NCBI GenBank assembly: GCA_016188005.1
Contig: JACPIQ010000061.1
Location: 1-34,500 of the forward strand
DNA from: Candidatus Rokuibacteriota bacterium
GTDB taxonomy: Bacteria > Methylomirabilota > Methylomirabilia > Rokubacteriales > CSP1-6
Reading direction: 5' to 3'
Length of the DNA: 34,500 bases
The translations under genes and the position numbers were made by a program. Below are positions 1 through 6,778 of this stretch, one piece after another (within the stretch, counting starts at the first letter, position 1; every line of letters starts with the position of its first letter). Below the pieces are notes generated by a model. The model made no database searches, was not told the DNA's origin, and was given only the letters and a program-made list of their open reading frames with translations.

Positions 1-153
1 CAGGAGCCCCAGCTCCGCCATCCTCTGCAAGAAGGCCGGGAGATCATAGTCCGGTCGCTCGCGATCCGCGTACTGCGGTCGCACCTCGCGCTCGCTGAAC
101 TGCCGCACCGTCTTGCGAAAGAGCTCCTGCTCGTCAGTGAAACCGAAGTCCAT
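1..153 (-). CDS. Acyl-CoA dehydrogenase, N-terminal fragment (cut by window edge)
   Basis: Only the first 51 residues lie in the window; the gene continues beyond position 1. The opening, MDFGFTDEQELFRKTVRQF, followed by SEREVRP, is the typical first helix of the acyl-CoA dehydrogenase N-terminal domain. Enzymes of this FAD-dependent cytoplasmic family introduce an alpha-beta double bond into acyl-CoA thioesters. The ATG at 151-153 is preceded on the minus strand by GGAGGT at a normal distance, which fixes the start. The catalytic base and FAD-binding part are outside the window, so substrate class cannot be judged. It is ordinary chromosomal flank to the left of the tRNA-Asp integration locus. 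Confidence 0.85.
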   Translation of the reverse strand, partial: MDFGFTDEQELFRKTVRQFSEREVRPQYADRERPDYDLPAFLQRMAELGLL

Positions 154-309
154 CGCACACCTCCGCGTCTGGCGCTGCGCGGTCCGGCGCCCGCGCGCGT
201 CTGACCGACCCCGCCGTGATGGTGCCTTGGCAACGGGGGCATCGTCAAGGGCAGCGGGAGCGGGGCCGGCGGCGGGCGACCGGGAGCGCGCGGGTGGGGC
301 CCGCGGGAG

Positions 310-459
310 TCAGTCGGGGAGGCCGGTGAGGACGTAGCCGGCCCAGGCGAAGGGATGCGGGTGCTGCGCCAGCGTGGCCAGGCCGGCCTCGCGGAGAGCG
401 CGGGCGGGCCCGCGCCGCTGGAGCTCGGGCAGGTTCCACCATCGGGGTCCCGCTCTTGA
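310..459 (-). pseudogene. C-terminal remnant of a CHAT-domain protein
   Basis: The minus-strand frame ending in TGA at 310-312 reads WWNLPELQRRGPARALREAG and then LATLAQHPHPFAWAGYVLTG. This resembles the very end of CHAT (caspase-like) domains, where ALREAQ...HPFYWAxFVLxG is common. No start codon or upstream CHAT body exists: the frame meets a stop at 460-462, just where integrase-like sequence begins on the other strand. I infer a gene cut by an old integration or deletion at the tRNA-Asp locus. A separate TPR protein that lacks its CHAT half lies at the right end of the window; nothing here shows the two were once one gene. Confidence 0.55.
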
Positions 460-735
460 CTACGCAATACACGCCACGATGCGGGAAGCAACCTGGCCAT
501 GGCTGGGGTACCCCTTCGGACCATCGGGGAGATCCTGGGACATCGCGACATGCGGATGACCACCCGGTACGCGCACCTGAGTCCGCAGCACCTCCGGGAG
601 GCCATGCACACCCTTGACGCACCGCCAGCACCTAGAGCCGAACCAGAGCAGCAGGGCGACGAGGCAGCACCAGGACGCAAGGGAGCCCGATCAACGGGCA
701 CTATCTGGGCACCGAGCACCTCGGCCAGAAAGAAC
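460..735 (+). pseudogene. Decayed tyrosine recombinase, C-terminal end only
   Basis: The frame containing NLAMAGVPLRTIGEILGHRD and MRMTTRYAHLSPQHLREAM matches the last catalytic block of phage-type tyrosine integrases, including the conserved GH and the nucleophile-type Y of TRYAHL. Just upstream, a garbled LRNT...SNLAMAG resembles the HxLRHTxAS motif but is scrambled by small indels, and an in-frame stop lies at 457-459. All N-terminal and arm-binding domains are gone. After about residue 60 the frame is unconvincing and runs through the terminator and the tRNA fragment, so the true end is uncertain. It points toward the tRNA-Asp attachment site as an integrase should, so it is probably the relic of an earlier element at the same site. 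Confidence 0.7.
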
Positions 736-767
736 GAAACGCGGGGCGATCCTCAACCCCGCGTTTC
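736..767 (-). terminator. Strong hairpin, probably the displaced tRNA-Asp terminator
   Basis: GAAACGCGGGG and CCCCGCGTTTC form a perfect 11-bp stem around a 10-nt loop. Read on the minus strand it lies just after the copied 3' end of tRNA-Asp (CCA at 781-783) and is followed by a T-rich stretch (GTTCTTTCT). I infer that it was the native terminator of tRNA-Asp and stayed at the left end when the island inserted. The stem is symmetrical, so it may work in both directions. Confidence 0.6.
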
Positions 768-777
768 ATTATGGCTT

Positions 778-809
778 TCATGGCGGGCTCGACGGGAATT
801 GAACCCGCG
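778..809 (-). repeat. attL, outer part: copied 3' end of tRNA-Asp
   Basis: These 32 bases are identical to 13814-13845, the T-arm, acceptor strand and CCA end of the intact tRNA-Asp plus 3 bp beyond. The remaining 18 bases of the match continue at 2644-2661, across the IS insertion. Together they make a 50-bp direct repeat of the attachment core. There is no 5' half of a tRNA here, so this is not a functional tRNA gene. Confidence 0.85.
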
Positions 810-839
810 GGGGGCGCACGACAGATTTGTGAGATGAGC

Positions 840-2548
840 TCATCGGGCGCCGGCCGGCGCCGCTGCCCGGCGCTCCCAGAAGTCCTCGAAGCGGCCGCTG
901 AGCTTGCAGCAGCGCAGGGCGATGATCGCGTCGGCCCCGGCCACCGTCCAGTGCATGCCGGCCCGTTTGAGGCGCGTGCCGATGGCGACCTTACAGCCAG
1001 CCTCGACGACGCCGGAGGAGGTGCACAGGCCCTGGGCGCGGAAGTCCGGGTAGCGCATGCGGTGACGGTTGCGCGTGAGGTAATCCAGGCCCTTGCGCGC
1101 CTCGTCGTTGGCCTGGGCGTGGAGGCCCAAGGCGGCCAGGACGGCGTCGATCTGGCCCTCGTCCAGTTCATCGTGCCGCTGCGTGGCCCACTGCGCGCCG
1201 AGGGCGCTCTTCGCCCCGTAGATGTCCTTGGCCACGTCCGAGAGGTAGTGCTTGACGTGGAAGAGGTCGACGATCTGGAGCGCCCCGGGGAACTGCTCGT
1301 CGGCCAGGTTCCAGATCCAGAGGGCCCCGTCGCCCAGGACGGCCCGGCGCGCGGCGGCGTCGAAGCCGCGGCGCCTGGCTTCGCGGGCCGTCCGCTGTGC
1401 AAATTCCGACACCTCCTCATCGGTGTCGCGGCTGGCCGCGCTCTCGATGGCCGCCGAGTAGGTGACCGAGCCCGCGTCGCGCACGGGGGTGCCGTCGTCG
1501 TCGCGGGCCTCGGCGGTCCAGACGGTGACGAGCTTGACCTCACGCGTCTTGGCCGAGCCGTCGGGCTGCTTGCCCTCCCGCCCCTGCAGTTCCGAGGCGC
1601 GCATCGGCACGCCCGTGCCGTCCAGGCCCAGGGACATCGTGGGCGCGGGCGGCGGCGAGGGCTCGCCCCCGGTCCGCTCGTCCTGCGCGATCTCGCGGCC
1701 GAGCGCTTCGGCGGTGCGCTCGACCTGCTTGGCGTCCACCGGCACGCCCCCCAGCTCGCGCATCAGCTCGCTCGACTCCGCGAAGCTGACCATCGCCGCC
1801 GCCAGCCCCACCATGCGGGTGACGGCCGGCGAGAGCGAGGCGTCCTGCAACCCCAGGGCGCGGTCGCGGGGGCAGAAGCCGCTCTCGCAGGCGTCGCAGT
1901 AGTAGTACGCGCGCCCCAGCATGAGGTCGCCCAGGGCCGTCGTGAAGGTTTTCGGCCGGCGGCCGGCGTAGCGCGCCGCCGTGCCGCAGTCGCACGGGAA
2001 GGTAGGGCCGCGGTGGTCGGACCCGTCCGCGTTCAGGCGCTGCTCGACGGCGCGCGCCGCCACGGTGAGCGCGCGCCGGCGCGCGGCCGTCTCGATGGCC
2101 TCAAAGTCCAGCCCGTCGACGGCGCCCGGACCTACGAGCGCTTCGATCTCGGCGACGACTGCCGCGTCGAAGGCTTCTTTGAGCCCCCCTTTTTGGCGGC
2201 CTCGGAGGAGGTCGCCCCGGGGGCCGCCAACGCGGCGTCGGCCCACGGCTCGCAGGCCTCCCAATAGGCCTCGACGTGGCGCCGGAACTGCTGGCCGGCG
2301 GCGATCTGCTGCCGGACCACGGGGGCCTGGGCCGCGGAGACGAAGCGCGACTGCGTCCGGCCCCGGATGGTCCGGGTCACGCTGTAGTACGGGCCATGGC
2401 GGGCCTCGGGGCGATCGGCACAGGCACAGCCGGGCTTGCTGCACTTCACGTAGCGCTCCGAGAGCGAGCCGCGGCGCATCGGGGTGGGGGTTGCGAGCCG
2501 GGTGGCCAGCGTCCGCACACGGACCGGGACCTCGGGGGTATCCGCCAT
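840..2548 (-). CDS. ISKra4-family transposase, two frames, probable programmed -1 frameshift
   Basis: Translation starts at ATG 2546-2548 behind a GGAGG site. The N-terminal part, MADTPEVPVRVRTLATRL..., has the RRGSLSERYVKCSKPGCACA motif and the RHGPYYSVTR stretch seen in N-terminal zinc-binding modules of such transposases. It runs in one frame to about 2190. The catalytic part lies in the -1 frame down to the stop at 840-842. It carries GLDGTGVPM (first Asp), GDGALWIWNL (second Asp), IVDLFHVKHYLSD and SSGVVEAGCK (Glu), and ends LSGRFEDFWERR. The frames meet at A5G6 (minus-strand sequence 2194-2184), where AAG-GGG can re-pair as AAA-GGG. Joined, the protein has about 569 residues. A plain frameshift mutation is the alternative. 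Confidence 0.82.
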
Positions 2549-2559
2549 GCACCACCTCC

Positions 2560-2580
2560 TTACGGCCGTCAGGGCCGTAA
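2560..2580 (-). promoter_or_regulatory. Hairpin next to the transposase ribosome-binding site
   Basis: TTACGGCC (2560-2567) and GGCCGTAA (2573-2580) form a perfect 8-bp stem with a 5-nt loop. On the minus strand it ends directly before AAGGAGGTGG, the ribosome-binding site of the transposase. Many insertion sequences use such leader hairpins to block translation from impinging external transcripts; that role here is inferred. Confidence 0.45.
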
Positions 2581-2636
2581 GATCATGCTACCACACCCTC
2601 GTGGCTTCCCCTTCCTCATTCTGGTGTCGTGCACCC

Positions 2637-2661
2637 ACCCGCGACCTCTGGATTGACAGTC
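2637..2661 (-). repeat. attL, inner part: copied anticodon arm of tRNA-Asp
   Basis: Bases 2644-2661 match 13846-13863, the anticodon-stem side of tRNA-Asp, and complete the 50-bp attachment repeat begun at 778-809. Bases 2637-2643 are the second copy of the ACCCGCG target duplication. The match stops at 2662, which marks the left end of the island's own DNA, 31 bp from the integrase stop codon. Confidence 0.85.
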
Positions 2662-2692
2662 AGAAAATCCCGCGCGCCAAGTCCGCGTTTTC

Positions 2693-3871
2693 TTAGCGCC
2701 TGATGGCGCGGACTTTGCCACTTCTCCCCGTGTCTTTGCCCTGCTGGAGCACCGCCGCGGCGGCCAGCTTGGCGCCGGCCCCGCGGAGCATCCCTTCGTC
2801 GACGATTGCGTACCGTCGGAACACCGAGGCCGTCAGGTGGCCCGTCAGCGCCATGGCTGTCGTCTCCGGGATGCCCGCGCGGATCAGGTTGCGGACCGCG
2901 CTCCGGCGGAAGTCGTGAAAGATGCGCGTCGGCACCTTCCGCGTCGTGGGCGGCTCGCCGTCCCGGGCCTCACCCACCGGCTCGACGCGGAAGAGCCCCG
3001 CGGCGATGCAGGCCGTCGCCCAGGCCTTCTTGAAATCGCCCACCGGGCCACCGCCGACGCCCGCGAAGACCCACGGCACGACGCGCGCAGTCTTCGTCTG
3101 GATGCTCTCGACGCGAGCGCGCTGCGCCTCCAGCACCGCGCGAAGCTCCGGGGTGAGGGGGAACATGCGGCCCTCGGCGTTCTTGGTTTCTTGCGGTTCG
3201 AGCCGGAGCCAGCCGCCCGCGAAGTCGACATGACCCCACTGCCGTGAGCGAAGCTCCGCCTTGCGCCAGCCCGTGAGGTAGGCCGCGCGCGCCAGCCCGG
3301 CCAACTCGGGGCGCAGGTGCTGGCAGACGGCCGTGAAGTCGGCGGGCTCAAAGAACCCCTTGCGGACGTTCCGCTCCTCAAGCTTCGCGACGTGGAACGG
3401 TGCCGCCAAGCCGTGCTGCGCCTTGGCGAGCGAGGCCATGCGTTGCAGCGCGGCCAATTCTCGATTGATCGTTGCCGGTGCCGCCTGCTCGGCGAGGCGG
3501 GCGGCCTTGTACCGCTCGACGTCGGCCGTGGTGAGCCGGCTCATGCGCGTGGTCGCCCCGAAGTGGGCCAGGAGCCGCAGGAGGCGAAATTCAACCGTCG
3601 CGGCCGACTTGCGCCTGTTCGCCGTGTAGTCGTTGCGGAGCATCGTCGCCGCGTCCGTGAGGGTCAGCCGGTCCCCCGTGGGGCTCACCGGAATATTGAG
3701 CGCCACCTTGCCCTCGCGCTCCCGGAGGAACGCGCGGGCCTTGCGCTCGTCCTCGGTATCGGTCGACTGGCGGACCGTCTTGCCGTGCTGGCGGAAGCGG
3801 ATCCACCAGACGGCCGACTCGCGGACCTGGCCGTTCCGGTCGCGGTATTTCGGTCGAAAGATCGCGCCCAT
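2693..3871 (-). CDS. int: Tyrosine recombinase (site-specific integrase of the island)
   Basis: This 392-residue protein has the full phage-integrase plan. A basic N-terminal part (WWIRFRQHGKTVRQSTDTED) is followed by a SAM-like core-binding domain (about 65-165) and the catalytic domain (about 175-370). Catalytic residues are R203 (TGWRKAEL), K230, H319 and R322 (HDFRR), H345 (TGH) and the nucleophile Y354 (FRRY). It should join attP on the element to the 3' half of tRNA-Asp. The gene ends 31 bp from attL, as is typical. ATG is preceded by GGAGGGG. It is the last gene of the minus-strand operon, 13 bp after the Arc-like gene. It looks intact, unlike the relic at 460-735. Confidence 0.95.
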   Translation of the reverse strand: MGAIFRPKYRDRNGQVRESAVWWIRFRQHGKTVRQSTDTEDERKARAFLREREGKVALNIPVSPTGDRLTLTDAATMLRNDYTANRRKSAATVEFRLLRLLAHFGATTRMSRLTTADVERYKAARLAEQAAPATINRELAALQRMASLAKAQHGLAAPFHVAKLEERNVRKGFFEPADFTAVCQHLRPELAGLARAAYLTGWRKAELRSRQWGHVDFAGGWLRLEPQETKNAEGRMFPLTPELRAVLEAQRARVESIQTKTARVVPWVFAGVGGGPVGDFKKAWATACIAAGLFRVEPVGEARDGEPPTTRKVPTRIFHDFRRSAVRNLIRAGIPETTAMALTGHLTASVFRRYAIVDEGMLRGAGAKLAAAAVLQQGKDTGRSGKVRAIRR

Positions 3872-3884
3872 GTTTCCCCTCCCT

Positions 3885-4076
3885 CTATCGCGCCGATGCG
3901 CGCAGGTCGCGTGTGATCTCTGGCATCAGCGTTTCCAGATACGCGCCGACCGTGAGGCCTCGGGTCATCGCCGCGGCTCGGATCGCGCGCGCGACGGAGA
4001 CCTTGATCCCGCGGACGTTGAGGGTCGTGCGCGCGTCGTCGGGCTGTGGCTTCGTGCGCTTTGCGGGCGTCGCCAT
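3885..4076 (-). CDS. Small Arc/ribbon-helix-helix-like protein
   Basis: The 63-residue product has a basic N-terminus (MATPAKRTKP) followed by ARTTLNVRGIKVSVARAIRA, then AAMTRGLTVGAYLETLM. A short beta strand, a helix with regularly spaced Ala/Ile and a second helix is the pattern of ribbon-helix-helix DNA-binding proteins. AAGGAGGA precedes the ATG at the right distance. Lying directly upstream of the integrase, it could be a directionality factor or a regulator of int; this is inference from position. No toxin partner is adjacent, so a plain antitoxin role is less likely. Confidence 0.65.
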   Translation of the reverse strand: MATPAKRTKPQPDDARTTLNVRGIKVSVARAIRAAAMTRGLTVGAYLETLMPEITRDLRASAR

Positions 4077-4095
4077 GTCTGTATCCTCCTTGCCA

Positions 4096-4344
4096 TTAGG
4101 ATACTACGGACACAGAGGGTGTCAAGGACTTCTTCTGTCTCGGGCTGAGACGAAGTTCCTTGGCTCCACCCCGCGCGCCCTGGGCCCGCTCCAGCCCCGC
4201 CAACAACTCCCCCGCCCGCCGCTCGGCGCCGATCTTGATGGCCACCAGGGGCTTCACTTCCGCCCGCCCCACATGCCAGATCATGAACACCACCACCGCC
4301 ACGGAGGCCGTCCCGAAGATGTCCGCCGAGCTCCAGGGGGTCAT
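4096..4344 (-). CDS. Small single-pass membrane protein of unknown function
   Basis: The 82-residue product opens MTPWSSADIFGTASVAVVVF, followed by MIWHVGRAEVKPL. This gives one hydrophobic segment at about residues 8-25 and then a charged, helix-prone tail rich in Glu, Arg and Ala (GAERRAGELLAGLERAQGARGG). A short N-terminus before one membrane helix and a cytoplasmic helical tail resembles small phage membrane proteins, but one helix gives no firm holin assignment. The ribosome-binding site is weak. It sits in line with the rest of the minus-strand operon, 19 bp before the Arc-like gene. I do not recognise the family. Confidence 0.5.
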   Translation of the reverse strand: MTPWSSADIFGTASVAVVVFMIWHVGRAEVKPLVAIKIGAERRAGELLAGLERAQGARGGAKELRLSPRQKKSLTPSVSVVS

Positions 4345-4489
4345 GGCCTACCAGAGGCGTGCGCACGCCGTCTGGTGAAGCTGTAGGCGGGGTTTCCGGC
4401 ACAGACAAGGGGTGAACCCTACCCGCGCCCTGGGGCGCCAGGAACGGCCGTGAAGGGATAGAGAAACCAGGGGCCGCCCGGCATGGCCC

Positions 4490-4660
4490 CTACTCCCCCT
4501 CGGGCCGACAGGTCGAGTGCATCCGGTCGCCGGCATGCGTCGCCAGGCGGGGCTTGTCACACTTGAGGCATGGTTTCCACTTCGGCCACCCTTGTCGCGG
4601 AATCGTCGGGCGACGGGACGGCGTGGGGCGAGACTTCAGGGGAGAGACAGGGGGCAGCAT
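4490..4660 (-). CDS. 56-residue zinc-knuckle protein
   Basis: A short frame from ATG 4658-4660 to TAG 4490-4492. The N-terminal half is rich in Pro, Arg and Lys. The C-terminal half reads KPCLKCDKPRLATHAGDRMH, then STCRPEGE. The CxxC...H...C arrangement with THAGDRMxxxC closely follows a zinc-binding motif found in many small phage and mobile-element proteins (CxxCxxxFxSxHAGNRxCxxC). Such proteins are usually of unknown role, possibly transcriptional. No strong ribosome-binding site is seen, but the frame lies between two operon genes on the same strand. The motif makes a chance frame unlikely. Confidence 0.6.
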   Translation of the reverse strand: MLPPVSPLKSRPTPSRRPTIPRQGWPKWKPCLKCDKPRLATHAGDRMHSTCRPEGE

Positions 4661-4694
4661 CTAGGCCTCGCGGGGCGTGAAGCGCGCGAAGGTC

Positions 4695-4940
4695 TCACGG
4701 GGCCGGGGCGAGGGATTGGGCACGCCCCCCCCCGCCAGACGGGGATTCCGCGTGCGAATCGCCGCTGTTCATGCGAGTCCGCGCCGCCTCCAGGATCTTC
4801 TCGAACCGGGGGTGGGACAGGGCGGTCAGGTTCTTGGGCTCGGGCCAGAGACGCTCCCCGATGTCGCCCAGGGCCGTGGTGAAGTCCGAGATTCCGTGCT
4901 GGGCCATGAGGTACGCCACGCGGGCATTCCACTCGGCCAT
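4695..4940 (-). CDS. Hypothetical 81-residue protein of the island operon
   Basis: The product starts MAEWNARVAYLMAQHGISDF and continues TTALGDIGERLWPEPKN, then LSHPRFEKILEAARTRM, and has a Ser/Gly/Pro-rich tail. It looks helical and soluble. ATG 4938-4940 has GAAGGAGAA at good distance and is my preferred start. The same frame is open upstream to another ATG at 5073-5075, which overlaps the stop of the preceding gene as ATGA. A longer 126-residue product starting MKASRPVTSMTGERGTFARH is therefore possible. I do not recognise a family. Confidence 0.6.
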   Translation of the reverse strand: MAEWNARVAYLMAQHGISDFTTALGDIGERLWPEPKNLTALSHPRFEKILEAARTRMNSGDSHAESPSGGGGRAQSLAPAP

Positions 4941-5071
4941 CGTGTTCTCCTTCTCTCGCTCGTCTCGGGGGGAGGACCCCGTGAGCCGCACCCGCGCCCC
5001 CAGCGCCGCCCGGACATGGCGCGCGAACGTCCCGCGCTCGCCGGTCATGCTCGTGACGGGCCGGGATGCCT

Positions 5072-5305
5072 TCATAAACGACGCGCCGAGGACGCCGTGG
5101 CCTTCAGGCCGGTGGAGGATGTCAAGGCTCCTCCGCGGCGCCAGGCGCGCGGCGACAATTGCACGTCGATTTTCGCTTGGAGCGTTCGCGCCCGCGAACC
5201 TGCGCCCGCCCGGTCGGCCTCGAAGCCGCAGTTTGCGCAGATCCAAAGTGCCGGCTCGGCGCGGAGGAAGCCGCGGCACTTCGGGCAAGAATTCACAGCG
5301 GCCAC
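5072..5305 (-). CDS. Small zinc-ribbon protein
   Basis: Read from GTG 5303-5305, the 77-residue product begins VAAVNSCPKCRGFLRAEPAL, then WICANCGFEADRAG. Two CxxC knuckles 14 residues apart form a classical zinc ribbon. The C-terminal half (QAKIDVQLSPRAWRRGGALT) is basic and unremarkable. The start lies just after the stop of the preceding gene (tca 5307-5309), and GAGGCGGGG before it can serve as a ribosome-binding site. The stop overlaps a possible alternative start of the next gene. Small zinc ribbons in phage operons often bind DNA or RNA, but no specific function can be given. Confidence 0.55.
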   Translation of the reverse strand: MAAVNSCPKCRGFLRAEPALWICANCGFEADRAGAGSRARTLQAKIDVQLSPRAWRRGGALTSSTGLKATASSARRL

Positions 5306-5306
5306 G

Positions 5307-5690
5307 TCACCCCGCCTCGAGCGTCGCCACCATGCGCGCACCTTCGACGGAATCGACGGCCGCCCACAACGCCGCAAAGACAGCATCGGCGCTGGCGGTA
5401 GGGCGAGCGTCCGCCGCTTGCCTCCAGAGAACGACGAGATACGGCCACCGCGCGTCGGCCGCCTTGAGGTATCGGGTCAGGTCCGGACAGGCGGGGACGC
5501 CCGGCGCCGGCGCACAGGTCATGAGCCACGCGCGCAACGCCTCTACCCCGCCGCCGACGCCTTCACGGATCGCCACGAGCAAGATCCCGGCGCGCACGAC
5601 GCCGACGAGGTCCGCGGCGGGCACGCCATCATCGCGAAGGAATCTCAAGAGGGCGCGCACGGTCGTGGCCAGTTGGTCGCGGTCGGGCAC
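5307..5690 (-). CDS. Hypothetical 127-residue helical protein
   Basis: I start it at GTG 5688-5690 (VPDRDQLATTVRALLRFLRD), directly after the TAG of the upstream gene at 5695-5697. The frame is also open further upstream, but that part is basic and overlaps a better gene. The protein is rich in Ala, Val and Leu and appears all-helical (ADLVGVVRAGILLVAIREGV, then DARWPYLVVLWRQA and AVFAALWAAVDSVEGARMV). No signal peptide, catalytic motif or family signature is recognised. Tight packing against both neighbours suggests co-translation in the island operon. Confidence 0.55.
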   Translation of the reverse strand: MPDRDQLATTVRALLRFLRDDGVPAADLVGVVRAGILLVAIREGVGGGVEALRAWLMTCAPAPGVPACPDLTRYLKAADARWPYLVVLWRQAADARPTASADAVFAALWAAVDSVEGARMVATLEAG

Positions 5691-5694
5691 GGGC

Positions 5695-6486
5695 CTACGT
5701 GCCCTGGCGCCGTGCGGGTGCCGACGCCTTCGCGGGCGCCCCGGTCGTGCCCCCGCCATCACTCTCATGTGGATCTCTGAGCTGGGGCGCCGTGAGAAGA
5801 TCGTCGGGCCACTCCAGCGACGGCACCGCGAGCGGCTGGGCGGTCGTGGCCCGAACCTCCGCCGCCAGGGCGATCAACTCGCTTTCGCCGGGCGCCGGCC
5901 CGCGCACGCTTTCGGCGCGCCGGCGCAGTTCGCCGAGCTGGAATGTCGCCCGGGCGACATGCTGCTCGCGCAAGACGCGCAAGGCGCCGGCGACGGCCCG
6001 CGGGAGGGCCTGCTTCACGAGGTCAGCGACGCGCGCAGCCGGGGCGAGCGTTTCGTCCTGCATGGCGGCCACCGCCACCGCCAACTCCCGGGTCCGCTGC
6101 TCCGCCTCGCCGGCCGCCGCGAGGTCCTGGGGCTTCGTGGCCCCGGCCCGCGTTTGCCGGATGCTGGCCCGCGCGGCTTCCAGCATGGCCTCTGCCTCGG
6201 TGCCGAGGGCCCGTGCCGCCTCCAGCACCTCGCACAGCTCGCGCTCCGCCGTCACCAGGCGGCGGATCGCCTTGTGCAACTGCACCGACGCGGTCGCGGG
6301 CTCGAAGGTCCGCCATTCGGCGCGCCAGCGCTCCGCCTCGTCGGCGGGCTCAGCCGCTACGTCCCGAAACGCCTCGCTTGCCGCCGCCCACGTTCTCGCG
6401 AGCCGCTCGCGCGCGGCCTCCACGAGGCGCAGGAGGGCACGAAGGGTGGCCGGGGTCACAGTCTTCTCTACGGTCTCCGTCTCCAT
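5695..6486 (-). CDS. Hypothetical coiled-coil-rich protein of the terminase operon
   Basis: The protein of about 263 residues is dominated by long charged Ala/Glu/Arg helices (TPATLRALLRLVEAARERLA, TAERELCEVLEAARALGTEA). The C-terminus is looser and Pro/Gly-rich (LLTAPQLRDPHESDGGG). I prefer the second ATG, 6484-6486 (METETVEK), because GAGGAG directly abuts the first one at 6490-6492. It has no membrane segment or known catalytic motif. Its place two genes after the large terminase is where phages carry portal or scaffold genes. It does not look like a portal protein; a scaffold-like or DNA-associated role is only a guess. Confidence 0.65.
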   Translation of the reverse strand: METETVEKTVTPATLRALLRLVEAARERLARTWAAASEAFRDVAAEPADEAERWRAEWRTFEPATASVQLHKAIRRLVTAERELCEVLEAARALGTEAEAMLEAARASIRQTRAGATKPQDLAAAGEAEQRTRELAVAVAAMQDETLAPAARVADLVKQALPRAVAGALRVLREQHVARATFQLGELRRRAESVRGPAPGESELIALAAEVRATTAQPLAVPSLEWPDDLLTAPQLRDPHESDGGGTTGAPAKASAPARRQGT

Positions 6487-6498
6487 CTTCATCTCCTC

Positions 6499-6717
6499 TC
6501 AGCGTCCCACTGCCGTGTTGAGCCGCCGGTGGACCCCGGCGGGAAGGCGAACGTCGACGTGGCCGCCGAGGGCCTCGATGAACCGGCCGTGCACGCCGGG
6601 GGGGAGAGTGACCTCCCTCGTTTCGTGCATTTCCTTCGACTGCGGATTCGCGCGAGCGTCCGCGGCGTGCTGCTCGAGCGTGCGTTGCCCCGTCAGCTTC
6701 ATGTGGATCTCGCTCAT
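6499..6717 (-). CDS. Hypothetical 72-residue protein
   Basis: The product opens MSEIHMKLTGQRTLEQHAAD and contains two similar segments, LPPGVHGRFIEALGGHV and LPAGVHRRLNTAVGR. This suggests a small internal duplication of an LPxGVHxR helix motif. AAAGGAGCACACC before ATG 6715-6717 is a good ribosome-binding site. It lies 61 bp after the large terminase gene and 12 bp before the coiled-coil gene, all on one strand. The family is not recognised. Confidence 0.6.
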   Translation of the reverse strand: MSEIHMKLTGQRTLEQHAADARANPQSKEMHETREVTLPPGVHGRFIEALGGHVDVRLPAGVHRRLNTAVGR

Positions 6718-6778
6718 GGTGTGCTCCTTTCGGGGCGCATCGCCCCTGCTGGCGCCGCCTCCATGGCGGCGACCGGGT

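Larger units (their letters stand above)
810..2636 (-). mobile_element. ISKra4-family insertion sequence splitting attL
   Basis: The element carries an ISKra4-type transposase and lies inside the left attachment repeat. A 7-bp sequence, ACCCGCG, flanks it at 803-809 and 2637-2643, where the intact tRNA has a single copy; this is the probable target duplication. The ends carry an imperfect inverted repeat, GGGCGCACGACA (812-823) against GGGTGCACGACA (reverse of 2625-2636), matching at 11 of 12 positions. GGG termini are, as I recall, usual for this family. The exact left boundary could be 810 or 812. Both ends and the transposase reading frames look preserved, so it may be recent and active. 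Confidence 0.8.

Noticed and set aside
770-837. RRELNPRG-like C-terminus of the integrase relic
   Set aside because: The residues come from translating the tRNA-Asp 3' end, a well-known spurious extension, so I do not count them as protein.
771-2267. Long plus-strand frame opposite the transposase
   Set aside because: It is antisense to a well-defined ISKra4 transposase and shows the Ala/Arg/Gly bias of shadow frames in GC-rich DNA.
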